The notes: generated by a model from the sequence alone, not told the origin. A stretch of 34,699 nt of DNA from Nanobdellota archaeon (GCA_021850635.1 JAJZLM010000025.1:1-34699), one strand, 5' to 3'; counted from the stretch's first letter, positions 18,395 to 27,263 are shown. Program-made: numbers and translations.

Positions 18395-18947
18395 CTTTCT
18401 TCTCCTCCTCATGTTTGTTTTCGTCTTTAGGCTGTTCTTTTTGTCCTGTCTTTACGTCTTTCTCTTCATTTGCCGTCGTGATTTTATCGGCAGAATTGCT
18501 TGGAGTAGCGTTTTCTGGTTTCGGCGCTTTTATCTCATTCACTTTCTCTGCGAAACTGAATATGTTTAGATTCACCCTTTTTCCCTTGTGGACTATGCCC
18601 CCTCCTCTATATCTAGGGAAGGCACCTTTACCAAGGTCGTATCCAGATATCACTATAGTGTCTGCGTTGGCACCGGAGTTTTTCGCGTTCGCCTTCAGCT
18701 CGTTGAGCAATTCGATGACTTCCTTGGTCGCTTTCTGAGGAAACCCAGCAGGCACGCCGTGTTTGTGTCCTTTGCTAGGGTATTTTCTGAACGGTATAAA
18801 ATCCTCTTTTTTTAGAACCTTCTCGAGATAGACTATTGCTTTATCGACGTTCCTGCCCTTTATCGCCTCCATGATCTCGTGCGTGTGCTTCAAAGAAATG
18901 CTTACACTTTCCCTTCTAGCGGATATTTTTACTTGCATAAGGATCAC
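18372..18947 (-). CDS. rpl22: Ribosomal protein L22 with charged C-terminal extension
   Basis: [36 protein letters not shown]...[13 protein letters not shown]...[17 protein letters not shown]-type region; GTGA overlap with S19 end (or ATG 18938). Confidence 0.88.
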   Translation of the reverse strand: MILMQVKISARRESVSISLKHTHEIMEAIKGRNVDKAIVYLEKVLKKEDFIPFRKYPSKGHKHGVPAGFPQKATKEVIELLNELKANAKNSGANADTIVISGYDLGKGAFPRYRGGGIVHKGKRVNLNIFSFAEKVNEIKAPKPENATPSNSADKITTANEEKDVKTGQKEQPKDENKHEEEKKDVTKENT

Positions 18948-19330
18948 TTTATCGGCACGAAGCCGCTAGAACGGGTAGCCCTAAGACCAGGCGAACCGTG
19001 CTTGACCTGCTTAGTAGTTAGAGCGTATTCTCCAAGTCTGTGAAAAATCATGTTTGGTTTTATTTCTACCGGTACGAATTCTTTTCCGTTATGAACATGT
19101 ATTGTCAAACCTACGAATTCTGGTAGTATCGGCATCTCTCTGATATGGGTCTTAATGGGTTTTTTGCTAGCTTTCCTTTTTTCAAGGTTCTTTAGAAAAG
19201 TCTTTTCTTGCTCTGAAAATCCGCGTTTGAATATCCTACGTATGTCTGCATTGGATATTTTTAGCAGTTCTTCTCTTGGCATTTCTTTTAGCTGCTCTAC
19301 CGTTTTTCCCCTAAATAAATATTCTACCAT
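18944..19330 (-). CDS. rps19: Ribosomal protein S19
   Basis: [68 protein letters not shown]. Confidence 0.95.
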   Translation of the reverse strand: MVEYLFRGKTVEQLKEMPREELLKISNADIRRIFKRGFSEQEKTFLKNLEKRKASKKPIKTHIREMPILPEFVGLTIHVHNGKEFVPVEIKPNMIFHRLGEYALTTKQVKHGSPGLRATRSSGFVPIK

Positions 19331-19331
19331 A

Positions 19332-20033
19332 TCACTTTGAACCTGTCCTTCTAGGCGCTATAGCTCCAACCTTTGCACCAGGTGGTGACCTCCTAGAAGA
19401 TGTCTTCGCCTTGTGTTGCGTGCTTCTTCTCTTGCCGCCGAACTTATGCTCGTAGGCGTTCATTGCTACGGCCGCGTTCATAGGCCAGTATCTCCCTCTG
19501 GCTCTGATAAGGTGATACTTATTCCCCGCCTTATAAAAAGGCTTTTCTGTCCTTCCACTGTTGGCTACCTTTCCTATGACAGCCCTACAGTTCGGGTCCA
19601 AGGATATTATAGCGTTGCTAGGGAGAGAAATCATTACTTTTCCTCCCGTGTTCTCGATTATTTTCGCACTCATCCCGCCTGCTCTTATTAATTTGCCGCC
19701 GTCTTTTGGTTTCAGCTCAACATTGTATATGTCTGTACCAGCGGGTATGTCACCCAGTCTTTTTATGTCTCCAGTATCGGTATTCTCGTTTTTCATGTAA
19801 GAGATTATCTTCCCGACGTACGCTCCAACGAATGCAGGTAGTAAAGTGGTTTCTCCATTCTCGAATTTCAGCTGCATGAGTGGCGCGGTCCTATACGAAT
19901 CATGAATAAACTTTATTACCCTCGCATTCATACCGGTGTCGTCTTTTATTATTTTGGCTACTCCGATCGCACGAAAATCGTTCATCCTAAATATTCTACT
20001 CTTTCCTCTTCGCCTAGATCTAGGTACTTTCAT
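19332..20033 (-). CDS. rpl2: Ribosomal protein L2 (divergent C-terminal motif)
   Basis: [36 protein letters not shown]...[42 protein letters not shown]. Confidence 0.94.
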   Translation of the reverse strand: MKVPRSRRRGKSRIFRMNDFRAIGVAKIIKDDTGMNARVIKFIHDSYRTAPLMQLKFENGETTLLPAFVGAYVGKIISYMKNENTDTGDIKRLGDIPAGTDIYNVELKPKDGGKLIRAGGMSAKIIENTGGKVMISLPSNAIISLDPNCRAVIGKVANSGRTEKPFYKAGNKYHLIRARGRYWPMNAAVAMNAYEHKFGGKRRSTQHKAKTSSRRSPPGAKVGAIAPRRTGSK

Positions 20034-20058
20034 AGATTCAGATTATGATATTTCTCCT

Positions 20059-20066
20059 ATTTAAAT
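20059..20066 (-). promoter_or_regulatory. TATA box (TTTAAATA on minus strand) for the L2-S19-L22-S3-L29 cluster
   Basis: Centred about 30 nt upstream of the L2 ATG at 20033. Confidence 0.45.
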
Positions 20067-20119
20067 CATTATTGGAGTTCTATAACTTATAAAAGTATCG
20101 TGTACATAATAAAAACACC

Positions 20120-20815
20120 ATGGAAATAGACGAAATGCCGTTTAGGGTAAAAAAGGGGTTACCAGTTGGGTTCTTCGAGGATTATGCTGTAATAGGCGAC
20201 GTTCACCTAGGTTTTGAGGAAGAGATAAACTTAGATGGATACAACGTGTATAGCAAAACTGAAGAGATTACTCAAAGTATACTAGAGATAAACTCAAAGA
20301 AGCTGATAATGCTGGGCGATATACGCGCTAGTTTTGGGAGGATAACCCAGCAAGAGAGAGGGGTGCTCACCACTGTGTTGTCCAGAATTTCTGATAAGTT
20401 TAATGAGGTTATAATAACAAAAGGAAACCACGATGGGGGGCTAGATATGATAACTGACAAGCTAGAAAACGTTAAACTTGTTGGTGAATTCATCTACGGA
20501 AAAACTGGTTTCATACACGGACACGCGCTACCGACGACTAAGTTAGCTTCAGAGGTCAGCACAATATGCTTTGGTCATCTTCATCCATCTGTGATAGTGA
20601 CAGACAGCAATGGAGTGTCGTATAGGAAAGACTGTTGGTCTATATTCGATGTTTTGCTTCCGAAATCAAAATATAAGGAATCCAGCGTTAAAAACGCGAT
20701 AGCCTTTCCAAAGTTTAACCCATATATAGGCAGTACAGACAGGACAGAAGGCATCGGGCTTATTAGATATCTCCATCTGCGCAGTAGATTAGACGTTGAC
20801 CTTGTAGTGGTGTGA
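20120..20815 (+). CDS. Calcineurin-like metallophosphoesterase (COG1407-like, Lhr-associated type)
   Basis: Motifs GDVHLGFEEE, LGDIRASFG, GNHDGG, HGHALP, GHLHP; TATA CTTATAAAA at 20086-20094. Confidence 0.85.
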   Translation: MEIDEMPFRVKKGLPVGFFEDYAVIGDVHLGFEEEINLDGYNVYSKTEEITQSILEINSKKLIMLGDIRASFGRITQQERGVLTTVLSRISDKFNEVIITKGNHDGGLDMITDKLENVKLVGEFIYGKTGFIHGHALPTTKLASEVSTICFGHLHPSVIVTDSNGVSYRKDCWSIFDVLLPKSKYKESSVKNAIAFPKFNPYIGSTDRTEGIGLIRYLHLRSRLDVDLVVV

Positions 20816-20830
20816 CCTTCTCCTGATAAA

Positions 20831-20839
20831 CTTATAAAT
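20831..20839 (+). promoter_or_regulatory. TATA box CTTATAAAT
   Basis: Centred 25 nt upstream of ATG 20860; leaderless arrangement. Confidence 0.55.
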
Positions 20840-20859
20840 CTGCGATATCTAATACTCTT

Positions 20860-21789
20860 ATGTCACCTGGAGAATTTTGGGCTTTTATTCTTGGGGTAGT
20901 AGGTATAATCGTGCTATACATATTGGGAACAGTGTACTCTATCTTCTACTATATATTCCTGCTGATAGTCTTTATCATCGCGATATTAGTGTTTTTCGTA
21001 ACATCAGTAAAAAAATACACGCAATTCGAACGCGGTATCATATTCAGAATAGGCAAGTTCAATAGAATAGCAGGCCCAGGGTGGGCGATAGTAGTGCCGT
21101 TCTTCGAGCAAGAGTACAAGAAAGTAGACGTAAGAGTGAAGATGCTAGATCTAATCTCACAAGAAGTGTTCACGCAGGACGATATAAAACTGACCCTTGA
21201 AGGCACTATATATTATCAGATAGTGGACCCTGAAAAGGCCACACTGCAGATAGATAACTATAGCCAGGGCCTTTCAAGCTTGGTACAATCAGCAGTCAGG
21301 AACGCCATAGCATCATTCACTATGAGACAGATATTTGGTAATTTAGATAAGCTAAACGATGTATTGGTGGATTCGATAAGACATATGACCTGGAAGTGGG
21401 GCATAGACGTCCCGACGGTGCAGATAAGGACAGTAGCGCCTCCACAAGAAGTCATAACTGCAATGCAGCAGCCTGAGATAGCTGCAAACATGCTACAGGC
21501 ACAAAGATTCAAGGCCGATGCACAGAAGATAGTCATAGAAGCCATAGGGGAAGGAGGCAAATCTCTTGATGACAGATCTGTCATGTATCTCTACCTGCAG
21601 GCATTAAAACAGATGGGAGAATCTAGTTCGTCTAAGATAGTTCTGCCTATGCAATTCATGCAAGGTATGGGTGCGCTCGGAGGAGTGGCTGGATTGTCTG
21701 CAGCAGGACTGGCATCCATAGGGGGTCAGCAGAATGTGCAAAATGTGATAGACCAGATAAAAAATAAGATAGCAGCCTCTACACAGTAA
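20860..21789 (+). CDS. SPFH/Band 7 (stomatin/slipin-like) membrane protein
   Basis: N-terminal TM, then QFERGIIFRIGKFNRIAGPGWAIVVPFFEQEYKKVDVRVKMLDLISQEVFTQDDIKLTLEGTIYYQIVDPEKATLQIDNY. Confidence 0.93.
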   Translation: MSPGEFWAFILGVVGIIVLYILGTVYSIFYYIFLLIVFIIAILVFFVTSVKKYTQFERGIIFRIGKFNRIAGPGWAIVVPFFEQEYKKVDVRVKMLDLISQEVFTQDDIKLTLEGTIYYQIVDPEKATLQIDNYSQGLSSLVQSAVRNAIASFTMRQIFGNLDKLNDVLVDSIRHMTWKWGIDVPTVQIRTVAPPQEVITAMQQPEIAANMLQAQRFKADAQKIVIEAIGEGGKSLDDRSVMYLYLQALKQMGESSSSKIVLPMQFMQGMGALGGVAGLSAAGLASIGGQQNVQNVIDQIKNKIAASTQ

Positions 21790-21849
21790 AATTATGGAGC
21801 TATCCACTCATCTTGGAATAGTTAGGCGCACCAGCTAGAAGTACGCTGT

Positions 21850-24552
21850 TTATCCCCAATACTCTCTAGTTTCTATATAATTTTTTTCGGCCTCGATTAT
21901 CTTGTCCACAAGCTGGTCTTTGCTGTTGCTGTAAGACGCGAGTATCCTACCCGCTGTCTGCGGCCCTATCCCATAAGAAGATCCGACGAAACACGCTTTA
22001 CCGCCATAAGCAAGATATAAGGTGCCGCTCTGTTTTATCCTGTTCATTGTTTTTTCCTCTTCTTTGGAAAGCTTTTTGCCCTTTATCCATTTCTTTATCA
22101 GCGGTCTGTATTCATCGCGATATTTTGTCTTATAGAAGCCTATATACTTGGCCCCACACTTCCTGCATTTTAGACCGTCCGTGTTCTCCGAGCTGAATTC
22201 GCCTATATCACTACTGCAGTTAAGGCACTGCAGAAAAAGCTTAGTCTCATTCAATCTGTTCACTACGAGCTCACGAAGGAGCTTCCTAGCTTCGGCTGGC
22301 TTTATGAGAGACCCGCCATAAGAGCTCTCTATGCCTTCATAAGCTAAAGGAGAAGGGTCTCCATCGTTCAGGTGTACGCTTATCTTCTTCTTTTTTATCT
22401 TATCCAGCACATCTAATACGCCTTGGATGTCTATCTTGTCCCTGAATACCTCATTGAATGTCTCTTCTTCTATGACACTGCCTTTGTAAAGGTCAACGAG
22501 CGTACGTAAGTGCATCTTTGTAAAATCTGCGTATTTGCTTACAACACCGAATCTTTTCGCTATGTTAAGAAATCTATACTCATAAAGGGAAGAAAGCCTT
22601 ATATTCTCCCTTATAAGGGACTCTGCGTCTTCCATAGAGAAGAGAAGTTTTCTTATTTCCTCTAGAGGCAGGTTGGTCTTTATCATGACTCGGTATGGAT
22701 CTATCTTGCTGATCACGCTTTCGCCGACGGCCGACGCTATCACAGATGACAGTGCTTTTGACAACCCTTCATTTAGTCTGTTCCCGAAGGGGGCGTGGAT
22801 TATTATGTAATCCTCTACTCTCTCGATAAGGATATTCTCGCTGTCGGGCAATATGAAGTTATCCCTCTGTTCTTTCAGCGTAGAAAATTTATCTATATAT
22901 TTGCGACGGATATTCGCAGCGGCCTCGGATATGAACCTATGGACTGGCATAAGCTCTCCCTCCCAAGCAGGTATAGCCCCTATAGAAGAAGATGACCTGA
23001 TCACGCTTATCTTTTGTCCTTCTATGCTTAGTATCTTCCAACTCTCGCCTCGGATTATGAAAGTGTTGCCTTCCTTGCCGTTTTCAGCCACGAAACCCTC
23101 GTCTAGCACGCCGATCTTCTTGTTCAACTGTGAATCTATTACTACAAACGTCTTTCTGTCCGGTATCGTCGATATGTTGGATATATAAAACAGAAGCCCT
23201 TTTCTGGTCCTTATCAGTACTTCGCCGTAATATCTGATGAAATAATGCTTTATCATGAAGTCCAAGACCGCATCGAAGCTCTTTCTAGTAGTGTCCTTGT
23301 ATGCGTACGACTTCTTTATTATATTGAATATATCTGAGGGTTTTCCTACCCCGTCTATTATTAATCCTACTATCTGATGTGACAACACATCCAAACTGCC
23401 CATAGGCAGAGAGATAGTCTCCAATCTTCCGGATTCCATGCTCTCTTTTATAGCTATGCTTTCCAAGTAGTCGTCTACGTTTATAGTTACAATCCTACCT
23501 TCAGCTATACCTGTTCTATTGTGATTTGACCTACCAATTCTTTGTATAAGCTTTATGACCTGGCGCGGCGACATGTACTGTATAACGAGATCAGCGTTTC
23601 CTATGTCTATCCCCAGCTCTAGAGAACTTGTCGCTATCATAAGATCCACGTCGCCTACTTTGAACTTGTCCTCTATCTCTGTGCGCACTTCTTTTGAAAG
23701 CGAGCTGTGGTGTACCTCTATTTTCCTGTCCTTTAGGAACTTAGCCAATCTGGAACCTAAAAGTTCCGCGGTCTCCCTAGTATTTGTGAAAAGCAGTGTC
23801 GATTTGGATGTTTTCAGCTCTTCTTCTATGAAACGCAGTGAATTAGCAACGACTTCGCTAACATTTTCCTTCGATGCTATGATTTCATCCTCGTTTTCGA
23901 TATTTGGATAGAGTACCTTAATATTGTACTCTTTCTCTCCCCTGAACTCTATGCTGTCATTGCAGCCCAAAAACGCTTTTGTCGCAGCAAAATCTGCTAT
24001 AGTTGCGCTTATCCCTACTATCTGGAATGAAGTTATTCTTCTTAGTCTCTCCAGGCCTACACTGAACTGAGTACCACGTTTAGATTCCATCAAACTTTGG
24101 ACTTCGTCAACTATAACGTACTTTACGTCTTTGAGGTGCTCGACCATTCTCTTGCTCAAGAACATGGACTGGATAGTCTCAGGGGTAGTGATTAGACAAT
24201 TCGGAGGAGACGCAACTTGATTTGTTCTCTCTCTAGCAGACGTGTCTCCATGGCGTATATCGACTTCTATTCCCATTCTGTTGCATACCTGTATTATATT
24301 CTTGAATATGTCCCTATTAAGAGACCTCAATGGAGTTATATAGAGGAGCTGAAGTTTCCCGCTGTTGGCGTCTATCTTATCTATAAACGGCAGAAATGCG
24401 GCAAGAGTCTTACCGTAGCCAGTCGGTGCCCCTATCACTAGATTCTCCCCAGAATATATTCTAGGTATGGACAGTTTTTGTATGTCAGTAAATTCATTAA
24501 AACCCAGTTCACCTAGGATTTTTTTTAGCTTATCACTCAGTATATTATCCAT
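21850..24552 (-). CDS. Lhr-like superfamily 2 ATP-dependent helicase, 900 aa
   Basis: GAPTGYGKTLAAFLPF, TTPETIQSM, VDEVQSLMESKRG, GISATIADF, ATSSLELGIDIGNADLVIQYMSPRQVIKLIQRIGRSNH; C-terminal zinc ribbon CLNC...CRKC and GIGPQTAGRILA. Confidence 0.93.
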   Translation of the reverse strand: MDNILSDKLKKILGELGFNEFTDIQKLSIPRIYSGENLVIGAPTGYGKTLAAFLPFIDKIDANSGKLQLLYITPLRSLNRDIFKNIIQVCNRMGIEVDIRHGDTSARERTNQVASPPNCLITTPETIQSMFLSKRMVEHLKDVKYVIVDEVQSLMESKRGTQFSVGLERLRRITSFQIVGISATIADFAATKAFLGCNDSIEFRGEKEYNIKVLYPNIENEDEIIASKENVSEVVANSLRFIEEELKTSKSTLLFTNTRETAELLGSRLAKFLKDRKIEVHHSSLSKEVRTEIEDKFKVGDVDLMIATSSLELGIDIGNADLVIQYMSPRQVIKLIQRIGRSNHNRTGIAEGRIVTINVDDYLESIAIKESMESGRLETISLPMGSLDVLSHQIVGLIIDGVGKPSDIFNIIKKSYAYKDTTRKSFDAVLDFMIKHYFIRYYGEVLIRTRKGLLFYISNISTIPDRKTFVVIDSQLNKKIGVLDEGFVAENGKEGNTFIIRGESWKILSIEGQKISVIRSSSSIGAIPAWEGELMPVHRFISEAAANIRRKYIDKFSTLKEQRDNFILPDSENILIERVEDYIIIHAPFGNRLNEGLSKALSSVIASAVGESVISKIDPYRVMIKTNLPLEEIRKLLFSMEDAESLIRENIRLSSLYEYRFLNIAKRFGVVSKYADFTKMHLRTLVDLYKGSVIEEETFNEVFRDKIDIQGVLDVLDKIKKKKISVHLNDGDPSPLAYEGIESSYGGSLIKPAEARKLLRELVVNRLNETKLFLQCLNCSSDIGEFSSENTDGLKCRKCGAKYIGFYKTKYRDEYRPLIKKWIKGKKLSKEEEKTMNRIKQSGTLYLAYGGKACFVGSSYGIGPQTAGRILASYSNSKDQLVDKIIEAEKNYIETREYWG

Positions 24553-24580
24553 ATATAATTATGTACTTCTTAAGATAGGT

Positions 24581-25816
24581 ATGTCAGACAAAACTAATAA
24601 TGTTATAAATCGCGCTTATAAAGCTTTTGTCCCTTCAAAAGATGAATTAAAAAGATTGGACAGTGTCGCCTCTTATGCCGTGAGGCATATAAAGGATGCT
24701 GCACAGAGAGAAAAGGCTGCTATAAACGTAAACTTAGGTGGTTCGTACGCTAAAGGGACTAACATAGTCGACAAGAGCGACATAGACATATTCGTATCTT
24801 TTGATTCTGAAAAGAGCACAAAACTGCTTGGAAAACTTGTACCTAAAAATTTTATGGAGCAGAGGGGTACAAGGATTTACTACCGGGGAAAAATAAGGGG
24901 AATTCCTGTGGAGATAGTCCCAGTAGTAAGATTCCTGTCTGTGGATAAAGTGGAGAACTCTATAGACCTATCTGTCCTGCATACGGAATATGTTAGGAAG
25001 AGGCTTAATGAAGACCTAAGAAAAGACATAATAATATTGAAACAGTTCTGCAAGGCTAATGGATGCTACGGATCTGAAACGTTCAGACACGGCTTTTCTG
25101 GATATTCTCTGGAGCTGTTAGTACTGCACTATGGCGGGTTGAAGCCGTTGTTTAGCGCAGTCAGTGGATGGAGACCTCCCATCTTCATAGACCCTGGGCA
25201 ACAGTATAAAGACAAGAAGCGGGCGCTTGAGAATATTAATGTGGATGGCTCATTCCTTGTAGTCATAGACCCAACAAATCCAAGGAGAAACGTATGCGGC
25301 TCCCTGAACAAGGAAAACCTTGCTAAATTTGTCTTTTCTGTGAAGAAGTTCATAGCACATCCATCCATTGAACTATTCAAAGAAAAGGATGAAGAGAGGA
25401 TTGTTAGGATAACATCTAAAAAAAGACACACAAAACTGTTCGAATATTCTACTAAGATAGAAGAGCCGAGGGACAGGTTCCTCTCGATATACAACAAATC
25501 ATTAGCCAAACTTATAGATGAATTGAGAAAGAATGGCGTTGAAATCTACGATTCTACGCCTGTATATTACGATAAGGAGGTTAAACTACTGCTCGAGATA
25601 GCCAATACTCCTGTCACTAGTACAAGAAGGGTAGATGGACCCGAAGTATGGCTTGGAATGGACAGCTTCAAAGAATACCTGAAACAGCACAAAAATTCGT
25701 ATCCTCACGGAGAAAACGCTTCCTATGATAAGCCTTACGGGATAAAGGACTTCAAAAGATTTATACAGACTAAATTAAAAGAATATATAGATTCAAAAAC
25801 CATACTTAAAAACTGA
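24581..25816 (+). CDS. cca: Archaeal (class I) CCA-adding tRNA nucleotidyltransferase
   Basis: NLGGSYAKGTNIVDKSDIDIFVSF; GTRIYYRGKIRGIPVEIVPV; FCKANGCYGSETFRHGFSGYSLELLVLHYGG. Start reset to ATG 24581 (TATA-like CATATATAA about 27 nt upstream); ORF-track start 24467 lies inside the divergent helicase gene. Confidence 0.93.
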   Translation: MSDKTNNVINRAYKAFVPSKDELKRLDSVASYAVRHIKDAAQREKAAINVNLGGSYAKGTNIVDKSDIDIFVSFDSEKSTKLLGKLVPKNFMEQRGTRIYYRGKIRGIPVEIVPVVRFLSVDKVENSIDLSVLHTEYVRKRLNEDLRKDIIILKQFCKANGCYGSETFRHGFSGYSLELLVLHYGGLKPLFSAVSGWRPPIFIDPGQQYKDKKRALENINVDGSFLVVIDPTNPRRNVCGSLNKENLAKFVFSVKKFIAHPSIELFKEKDEERIVRITSKKRHTKLFEYSTKIEEPRDRFLSIYNKSLAKLIDELRKNGVEIYDSTPVYYDKEVKLLLEIANTPVTSTRRVDGPEVWLGMDSFKEYLKQHKNSYPHGENASYDKPYGIKDFKRFIQTKLKEYIDSKTILKN

Positions 25817-25817
25817 A

Positions 25818-25889
25818 GCCCGAATAGCTCAACGGCAGAGCATTTGGCTGTTAACCAAAGGGTTGCAGGTTCGAATCCTGCTTCGGGCG
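25818..25889 (+). tRNA. tRNA-Asn (GTT)
   Basis: 72-nt cloverleaf: GCCCGAA/TTCGGGC acceptor, anticodon loop CTGTTAA, T-arm GCAGG-TTCGAAT-CCTGC; CCA not encoded. Confidence 0.96.
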
Positions 25890-26013
25890 ATTTTAATTTA
25901 GTCTAGTTCTACTAACATCTAGAGCAAAACGCTTGCATCGACGATAAAGAACTGGAAAAGCTGTTTAGCGAAATGATGGTCAAAGACGATAAAATGGTTG
26001 ATACATCGACGCT

Positions 26014-27012
26014 TTGGAAAACAAAAAGGTGAATTTAAGTAAAAAGCTTTATAAAGATGTGAACAGTTTAATACAAATGAAGAACTCTAAAGATGACTAT
26101 AAACTTGAAGACGTACTTCTCGGTGCTTTATTAATCGCATCCAAATCAAAAAATGTTGAAATAAACTACAAAAAGATAGAAGAGCTCAGCTACAACTACA
26201 GCAAAGAAGATTTGCAGCTGCCAGCCTGGGATGCCCCTGTCTTTCCTGAAAAGTTAAACAATGAAACGATAGATTTCATATTGCTTGGAAACTCGATAAA
26301 TTTCGCCTTCAATGACTTTAAGACTGGCGAAAAGTACATCCATGAATATAAAGGGGTACCATTCAAAGGCGCTTATGGCATGTGGGCGGCATTGAAGGGC
26401 GCACTTGATGAAGGGCTCCCTATACTGGATGCAGATTACCTAGAAAACCTAAGCAGCCCAGAAACAAAGAAGATATTCGATGGGGTCAATAGGATCCCGA
26501 TGCTAAATGAGAGAGTCAGCATACTAAACGAAGTCGGCCGTGTTCTCAATAATAAATATGGAGGGCATTTCTACAATCTTGTAGAAAGGGCTGATGGGCA
26601 CCTATTCAATGAAGGAAAGGGCCTTGTAGAATTGCTTGTTGAGGATTTCCCCTCATTCCGCGACGATGCAATATACCACGGTAAGAGGATATCTTTTGCG
26701 AAAAGAGCACAGTTGGGTTCTGCCATGGTGTATGAGAAGTTTCTGACAGGCGGAAGCCGCCTGTTTGACGAAAAGGATGTAGAGCGCCTGACGGTCTTTG
26801 CCGATTACGAGCTCCCTAAGGCATTGAGGTCTATGGGAATATTTGAATACTACGCTCCCCTCGCTAATAGGATAGATGAGATTGTGAAAGAAATAAACGA
26901 CATCAAGGGATCAAACGCTGTAAATGCGCTGCACATAGACTATAGACTTTGGCTGGACGGCCGAAATTACAAGGACGCAAAAGCCCACATGGCTATAACT
27001 ACCGCCTATTAA
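26014..27012 (+). CDS. qng1: Queuosine salvage protein / queuosine 5'-phosphate N-glycosylase-like (DUF2419, Qng1-like)
   Basis: Near-full-length match from memory to eukaryotic Qng1 layout: NFAFNDF, MWAALKGALDEGLPILDADY, MLNERVSILNEVGRVLNNKYGGHFYNLV, LLVEDFPSFRDDAIYHGKRISFAKRAQL, LTVFADYELPKALRSMGI, VNALHIDYRLW. Start TTG 26014 uncertain. Confidence 0.87.
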   Translation: MENKKVNLSKKLYKDVNSLIQMKNSKDDYKLEDVLLGALLIASKSKNVEINYKKIEELSYNYSKEDLQLPAWDAPVFPEKLNNETIDFILLGNSINFAFNDFKTGEKYIHEYKGVPFKGAYGMWAALKGALDEGLPILDADYLENLSSPETKKIFDGVNRIPMLNERVSILNEVGRVLNNKYGGHFYNLVERADGHLFNEGKGLVELLVEDFPSFRDDAIYHGKRISFAKRAQLGSAMVYEKFLTGGSRLFDEKDVERLTVFADYELPKALRSMGIFEYYAPLANRIDEIVKEINDIKGSNAVNALHIDYRLWLDGRNYKDAKAHMAITTAY

Positions 27013-27103
27013 ATCGAGATTATTTTGCGAAAAGGATTTCATTAGGATATCTTTCGACGCATTAAACCTTCGCTTTTTACTATTTTACTAATGTTTTTCA
27101 TTC

Positions 27104-27116
27104 AATGATAATCATT
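27104..27116. repeat. Perfect 13-bp inverted repeat AATGATAATCATT (possible operator)
   Basis: AATGAT-A-ATCATT palindrome in the intergenic region; equals the centre of the canonical Fur-box consensus. Confidence 0.4.
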
Positions 27117-27263
27117 CGACGAAGTTTTGCAACAGAACTTCCCATTTTATAAGATGAAAGATAAAATTTCACATGGGAGGTACACAACACAAATTTATAA
27201 ACTTTTGAAAGATTTTCTAAAGCAGTGCCATTTCTCTGAGATAGCATTATCCATTAAGAAGGA

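Noticed and set aside
24467-24580. N-terminal extension of the CCA-adding enzyme ORF
   Set aside because: It overlaps the 5' end of the Lhr-like helicase and precedes the likely promoter; ATG 24581 fits the family start.
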